DNA from: Actinoplanes lutulentus
GTDB lineage: Bacteria; Actinomycetota; Actinomycetes; Mycobacteriales; Micromonosporaceae
Direction of reading: 5' to 3'
DNA length: 64,000 bases
Assembly (NCBI RefSeq): GCF_003259845.1
Contig: NZ_QLMJ01000016.1
Location: forward strand, 186,001 to 250,000
Both the position numbers and the translations under genes were made by a program. The notes under the pieces are model-generated. The model did no database searches, was not told the DNA's origin, and saw nothing but the letters and a program-made list of their open reading frames with translations. Below are positions 59,683 through 64,000 of the stretch, one piece after another (position 1 is the first letter of the stretch; each line of letters opens with the position of its first letter).

Positions 59683-61186
59683 CCTTCCGCTCGTACATGG
59701 CGACGTCGGCCTCGTGCAGCAGGGCGTCGCCGCTCTGGCCGTCGTAGCCGGTGGCGACGCCGACGCTGGCGCCGACCCGGACGTCGTGGCCGCGTACGGT
59801 CATCGGCAGTTCGATCTCCGCGGCCAGGTCCGCCGCGCGGGCGCCGGCCTCGGCGACGGTGAGCGCGGCCCCACTGAGCAGGGCGAACTCGTCGCCACCG
59901 AGACGCGCGACCAGATCATCCGGGCCGGCGAACGCGCCCAGCCGCAGGGCGACCACGGCCAGCACGGCGTCCCCGGTGGCGTGACCGTACGTGTCGTTGA
60001 TCGGCTTGAACCCGTCCAGGTCGATCAGCAGCACCGCACGCCCGCCACCGTGATCGTCCAGATGCCGCTGGAAGAGCGCCCGGTTGGCGAGTCCGGTCAG
60101 TGCGTCGTGGAACGCCAGGTGCTCCAGCTCGGATGCCAGCCGGTCGCGTTCGGTGAGCGTCCGGTGCAGCTCGGCGACCTTGGTGTCCAGCTGGGTCAGC
60201 AGACGGGCGTTGTCGGCGAACGCGGTCACCTGCCGGACCAGCACCAGCGCCGAACTCACCGCGTTGCCGGCCACCACGATCCAGGTCGCGCCCTGCCATC
60301 CGTCGACCGCGAGGACGCCGATGAGCAGCAGAAACGTGCCGACCACTGCCGCATAGGGCAGCAGACTGTACGGACGGCGGCCCGGCCGCGGGCTGCGCGC
60401 CCCGCCGGACCGCATCTGCAGATGCTGGACCCGGGTCCCCGCGGCCAGCGCGGCCACGGCGATGATCGTGGCGCCCTGCTGCCACGGGATGTGGCCGTGG
60501 GCGATCAGCAGCGGCCGGAACCCGGTGGCGGCCCCCTCGATCGTCGCGGAGAGCGACAGCAGCGTGCCGGCCAGCGGATTGAACGGCTTGACCGGCATCA
60601 GCAGCAGCTTGACCAGGGCGAACACCGCCACCATGTAGATGGCGGGCCCGAACAGCAGCGAGATCGTACGCCCGGCGCCGGCGATCCCGGCCGCGCCGGC
60701 GGTCACCGTGAAATAGCAGCCGAGCGTCGCCGCGAACGCCAGCACGGTGGCCGCGTCCAGGACGAACCGCACCCGCTCCGGCCGGGTGGCGACACCCAGC
60801 GGCATGGCGAGCAGCGCCGCGACCAGACACACGGTGCCGGCGAAGATGCCGACGCTGTAGACCGGCCCGCCGATCGCCGCCGCCATGCCCGTGGGGTCCC
60901 GCAGGTACACCCCGAACTGCCAGGCGTCACTGACCAGGAACGTCGTCGTGCCGATCCCGACCGCCCCCCACATCCGCCGTTCGGCCACGGTGGCGTGCGG
61001 GTTGCGCCGGATCCGGAACCCGCTGGCGGCCGCGACACCGCAGAGCGTGACCAGCGTGGGCCAGATCGCCGCCCCGATCACCCGACCGCCGGTGTCAGCC
61101 ACGGCGGTCACGAACGCACTCAGCATCACGAGACCCAGCGCGACCAGCACCGGATCCCGGCGCAGCGGCATCGGCGCGGCGGTCAC
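59630..61186 (-). CDS. Membrane diguanylate cyclase (GGDEF)
   Basis: 518 residues. About ten N-terminal helices (~10-310) make a large membrane sensor, followed by a coiled-coil (LLTQLDTKVAELHRTLTERDRLASELEHL) and a GGDEF domain (~345-505: FHDALTGLANRALFQRHLDD, DLDGFKPINDTYGHATGD, ARLGGDEFALLSG). The signature is intact, so it should make c-di-GMP. The inhibitory I-site RxxD is GPDD here (Arg lost), implying no product inhibition. No EAL domain. GTG start; its 5' end is 30 bp from the SulP gene. Confidence 0.92.
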   Translation of the reverse strand: MTAAPMPLRRDPVLVALGLVMLSAFVTAVADTGGRVIGAAIWPTLVTLCGVAAASGFRIRRNPHATVAERRMWGAVGIGTTTFLVSDAWQFGVYLRDPTGMAAAIGGPVYSVGIFAGTVCLVAALLAMPLGVATRPERVRFVLDAATVLAFAATLGCYFTVTAGAAGIAGAGRTISLLFGPAIYMVAVFALVKLLLMPVKPFNPLAGTLLSLSATIEGAATGFRPLLIAHGHIPWQQGATIIAVAALAAGTRVQHLQMRSGGARSPRPGRRPYSLLPYAAVVGTFLLLIGVLAVDGWQGATWIVVAGNAVSSALVLVRQVTAFADNARLLTQLDTKVAELHRTLTERDRLASELEHLAFHDALTGLANRALFQRHLDDHGGGRAVLLIDLDGFKPINDTYGHATGDAVLAVVALRLGAFAGPDDLVARLGGDEFALLSGAALTVAEAGARAADLAAEIELPMTVRGHDVRVGASVGVATGYDGQSGDALLHEADVAMYERKVSRAALRSTPSGRGSSR

Positions 61187-61216
61187 AGAGATTTAATCGG
61201 CCCGCCGGGGCCTTCG

Positions 61217-62158
61217 ATGAGCCCGGACAGACCGCGTGACACAGCGGTCACCGTGCTCGCCCACCTCGCCGTGCCGGACGTCGGCGACGAGGGCACCCTG
61301 CCGGACAGCCTGCCCGCTCTCGGCATCCCGGACGTGCCGTTCACCCTGGACACCCTGCGGGTCATCGCGCCCTACGCGCTCGGCATCGCCCTGGTCGGGC
61401 TGATGGAGTCGCTGATGACCGCCAAGCTCGTCGACGACATCACCGACACCCACTCCGACAAGACCCGCGAGTCCTGGGGCCAGGGCGTCGCCAACATCGT
61501 CACCGGCTTCTTCGGCGGCATGGGCGGCTGCGCCATGATCGGACAGACGATGATCAACGTGAAGGCGTCCGGCGCGCGTACCCGGCTCTCCACCTTCCTG
61601 GCCGGCGCCTTCCTGCTGATCCTGGTCGTCGCCCTCGGCGACGTGGTCGCCCTGATCCCGATGGCCGTCCTGGTCGCCGTCATGATCATCGTGTCGGTCG
61701 GCACCTTCGACTGGCACAGCATCGCGCCCGCCACCCTCAAGCGGATGCCGGCCGGCGAGATCATCGTCATGCTGGTCACCGTGGCCGGCACCCTCGCCAC
61801 CCACAACCTGGCGATCGGCGTCGTCCTCGGCGTCCTGACCGCCATGGTCGTCTTCGCGCGCCGCGTCGCCCGCTTCGCGTCGGTGGAGAAGATCAACAAC
61901 ACCTATTTCGTACGCGGGGAGCTCTTCTTCGCCTCCAGCAACGATCTCGTCTACCAGTTCGACTACGCGGGCGACCCGGACCACGTGGTGGTGGACATGA
62001 GCGGCGCGCACGTCTGGGACGCGTCCTCGGTCGCCGCCCTCGACGCGATCACCACGAAGTACGCCCAGCGTGGCAAGACCGCCGAGATCATCGGCTTGAA
62101 CGAGGCGAGCGCCCGGATGCACGACAACCTCGCGGGGCAGCTCAAGGTCGGGCGCTGA
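61217..62158 (+). CDS. N-terminally truncated SulP-family transporter with STAS domain
   Basis: 313 residues, while SulP members are ~490-550. The sequence begins in the middle of the membrane domain (LDTLRVIAPYALGIALVGLMESLMTAKLVDD; GFFGGMGGCAMIGQTMINVKASGARTRLST; MIIVSVGTFDWHSI), then has a C-terminal STAS domain (~225-313, VVVDMSGAHVWDASSVAALDAI). The first ~190 residues, including the anion-binding helices 1-4, are absent; the region upstream encodes the divergent GGDEF gene. The reading frame itself is undamaged. Probably a deletion relic, but translation is possible. Confidence 0.75.
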   Translation: MSPDRPRDTAVTVLAHLAVPDVGDEGTLPDSLPALGIPDVPFTLDTLRVIAPYALGIALVGLMESLMTAKLVDDITDTHSDKTRESWGQGVANIVTGFFGGMGGCAMIGQTMINVKASGARTRLSTFLAGAFLLILVVALGDVVALIPMAVLVAVMIIVSVGTFDWHSIAPATLKRMPAGEIIVMLVTVAGTLATHNLAIGVVLGVLTAMVVFARRVARFASVEKINNTYFVRGELFFASSNDLVYQFDYAGDPDHVVVDMSGAHVWDASSVAALDAITTKYAQRGKTAEIIGLNEASARMHDNLAGQLKVGR

Positions 62159-62178
62159 GGGCCGGGCAGACTACGACG

Positions 62179-62585
62179 ATGACCGCGGGACTCATGCAGA
62201 TCGGCGAGGCCGCCGAGCGGGTCGGGCTCAGCATCCGCACCATCCGGCACTACGAGGAAGCCGGCCTGGTCCTGCCGTCGGCGCGCAGCGGGGGCGGGTT
62301 CCGGCTGTACACCGAACCCGACCTCGACCGGCTGCGCGTCATCAAGCGGATGAAGCCGCTCGGCTTCACCCTCGACGAGATGCGTGACCTGCTGATGATC
62401 CTCGACGCCTTGAGCGATGCTCGGTCACCGGCGCCGGTCGCAGCACGCTGCTGGACCGGCTCGCGATGTTCCACACGGCCGCCCGGAACCGGGTCGAGGC
62501 GCTGCGCGACCAGCTCGCCATGGCCGAGGGGTTCGCGCAGCAGATCGACGAACAGGTTCAGCGGCACACCGGCGCTGGTCGCTGA
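62179..62585 (+). pseudogene. MerR-family regulator with a frameshift
   Basis: From ATG 62179 the MerR HTH is perfect (MQIGEAAERVGLSIRTIRHYEEAGL, GGGFRLYTEPDLDRL, MKPLGFTLDEMRDLLMIL). The frame is then lost near 62424, and the dimerisation helix continues in another frame as LLDRLAMFHTAARNRV, then EALRDQLAMAEGFAQQ, stopping at 62585. A one-base loss would explain it. Either a recent mutation or a sequencing error. It ends 1 bp from the convergent GH43 gene. Confidence 0.75.
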
Positions 62586-62586
62586 A

Positions 62587-64000
62587 TCACACGATCCGCC
62601 AGCGCTGGGCGTTGTTGCCGGTGCACGTCCACTGCCGCACTTCAGCGCCCGGGGTCGTACCGAAGTTGAAGTTGTCCAGGCAGAGGCCGCTGTACCGGTT
62701 CTGCAGGGTGGAGTACCCGTCGCCGGCCGCGGTGACCTTCCACTGCTGCACGGACAGGCCGTTGCAGGTCCACTGCTGGACGACCGCGCCCGCCGCCGTG
62801 GCCCAGTCCTTGTCATCCAGGCACAGGCCGCTGTTGCGATTGCTGATCGTGACATATCCGTCGGTGGCCGGGGTCAGATACCAGTCCTGCACGGTGGCGG
62901 TGCCGCACGTCCACTGCCGCACCTCGGCGCCCGGCGTGGTCACCCAGTTGTAGTCGTCGAGGCAGAGGTTGCTGTGCTGGTTGCGGATCTCCACCGGGGT
63001 CGCGGTCTCGCCGGACGGCCCGGCCAGCACGGTCGAGGTCGCGACCGGAACGCCCAGGTTGGGCGTGCCATCCGCATTCCAGGAGATCTTCTGTACGCGT
63101 GTCGTCCGCGTGGTCCCGCAGCCCTGTGACGCCGACGAGTTCGCGTGATAGGCGATCCAGGTCTCGGTGCCGTCCGGCGAGCTGAAGAACGAGTGGTGGC
63201 CGGGCCCGTAGACCCCGGCGGCGTCGTTGCGCTGGAAGATCGGGCTGGCGAACTTGGTCCAGGAACTCTGCGCGAGAGGGTTACTGCCGGTGTATTCGAG
63301 CATGCCGAGCTTGTAGTTCGGACCCTGGCAGTGGCTGGCCGAGTAGGTGAGGAACGTCCGCCCATTGCGCTGCAACGCGAACGATCCCTCGTTGACGGCA
63401 CCGTTCTGCGTCTCCCAGGCGAGGGTCGGCGCGGAGATCCGGCTGCCGAACGCCGACGCGGTGTACGGGTTCGCCATCGGCGCGATGAACAGCGACTGCA
63501 GCCCGTCACCGTGAAACGCCGAGAACGTCATGTACAGCGCGTTGTTCAGCTTGAGCGGCGCGGCGTCGATCGCCCAGCCGTTGCTGGGCATCAGGTTGAG
63601 GATGCCGCGGATCGTGTACGGCCCGAGCGGGTCGGTTCCGGAGCTCTCCGCGACGTGCGTACGCCGGGCGCCACCGGACTGCTCGATCGAGTAGTACAGG
63701 TACCAGCGGTTATTGATCATCTCCAGATGCGGCGCCCACATGGTGGTGCCACCGGTCTGCACGACCACCTGCTCCGGCGCCACCCGCAGCCCGGCGATGG
63801 TGGCCGACCGCCGCATCACGACGTTCGAGTTCCAGGTCGTGGCCACGTAGTAGTAGAAGCCGTTGTAGTACGTCAGCGTCGGGTCGGCGCTGTTCGGCAC
63901 GTCCACCACGGGGTTGGTGAACGTGGGCCCGGGCGCGGCGAGCGCCGGCCCGGACCCGCCGACGACAGCGGCCGCAAGACCGACCAGAGCCGCGGCGAAG
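62587..64000 (-). CDS. Secreted GH43 enzyme with C-terminal ricin-B (CBM13) module, 5' end cut
   Basis: The frame runs to the right edge. The N terminus is a signal-peptide core (AAALVGLAAAVVGG...ALA) then APGPTFTNPVVDVPN. The propeller carries the GH43 acids: Asp in VPNSADPTLTYYNGFYYY, Asp in NGWAIDAAPLKLN and Glu in GAVNEGSFAL. A three-repeat ricin-type trefoil follows (NSGLCLDD, QQWTC and the QxW ends QDWYL, QQWKV, QRWRI). Likely an extracellular arabinan or arabinoxylan hydrolase that docks on polysaccharide, complementing the intracellular GH43/GH51 set at 14-18 kb. Confidence 0.9.
   Translation of the reverse strand, partial: FAAALVGLAAAVVGGSGPALAAPGPTFTNPVVDVPNSADPTLTYYNGFYYYVATTWNSNVVMRRSATIAGLRVAPEQVVVQTGGTTMWAPHLEMINNRWYLYYSIEQSGGARRTHVAESSGTDPLGPYTIRGILNLMPSNGWAIDAAPLKLNNALYMTFSAFHGDGLQSLFIAPMANPYTASAFGSRISAPTLAWETQNGAVNEGSFALQRNGRTFLTYSASHCQGPNYKLGMLEYTGSNPLAQSSWTKFASPIFQRNDAAGVYGPGHHSFFSSPDGTETWIAYHANSSASQGCGTTRTTRVQKISWNADGTPNLGVPVATSTVLAGPSGETATPVEIRNQHSNLCLDDYNWVTTPGAEVRQWTCGTATVQDWYLTPATDGYVTISNRNSGLCLDDKDWATAAGAVVQQWTCNGLSVQQWKVTAAGDGYSTLQNRYSGLCLDNFNFGTTPGAEVRQWTCTGNNAQRWRIV

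Noticed and set aside
59714..61216. Upstream extension of the SulP frame to 814 residues
   Set aside because: This part is antisense to the GGDEF gene and is Arg/Gln/Gly-rich without membrane helices. The SulP homology begins only after 61217.

Overview
The window is very GC-rich, with strong third-position G/C codon bias, many GTG starts, mostly short spacers or ATGA/GTGA overlaps, and several TAGNNT-type -10 boxes sitting directly on start codons (leaderless starts). This points to a filamentous actinobacterium. Gene content and the frequent gtacg words suggest Micromonosporaceae, perhaps Actinoplanes (inference, not proven). No rRNA, tRNA, CRISPR array or replication origin was seen.

Layout. 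0-4.5 kb: a cut membrane gene, a secreted protein, a repeat-rich ORF, a MocR regulator with an octamer repeat tract, and a NADAR protein. 4.6-13.7 kb: a three-module flavoprotein/ferredoxin fusion, a YitT membrane protein, a coupled MFS pump plus cNMP-domain/thioredoxin-reductase-like protein, a secreted hydrolase, adenosine deaminase and a damaged TnpB. 13.7-21.3 kb: an acyltransferase, then a hemicellulose regulon (GH43, GH51, ABC binding protein and two permeases) whose promoters share a CGAAACTTTCG operator. 21.2-28.3 kb: a flippase-like protein, OsmC / flavin monooxygenase / PDH E1-alpha, and the metX-metY-CoA-binding operon. 28.3-39.4 kb: assorted membrane, secreted and metabolic genes, including a PLP ammonia-lyase, a peptidase-like hydrolase, NUDIX, NhaA with a loop minisatellite, and a DUF6745 pair.

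39.4-51.6 kb is a catabolic island. It holds a complete P450 / [3Fe-4S] ferredoxin / ferredoxin reductase operon, an atypical orphan response regulator, a repeat-filled 679-bp non-coding stretch, a three-gene hydroxyquinol operon (flavin hydroxylase, maleylacetate reductase, intradiol dioxygenase), AraC and LysR regulators, and divergent pcaF-pcaI-pcaJ. Together these can take a resorcinol-type phenol to 3-oxoadipate and on to succinyl-CoA plus acetyl-CoA.

51.5-64 kb: a STAND NTPase with NB-ARC and TPR modules, an orphan periplasmic sugar-binding lipoprotein, a leaderless three-gene two-component operon, then a patch of eroding genes (STAS/half-kinase chimera, SpoIIE phosphatase pseudogene, N-truncated SulP, frameshifted MerR) around an intact ArsR-SRPBCC pair and a membrane diguanylate cyclase. 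A secreted GH43-ricin-lectin enzyme runs off the right edge.

Minisatellite-like tandem repeats (periods 7, 8, 14, 15, 24, 33 and 61 bp) recur in and between genes across the window.
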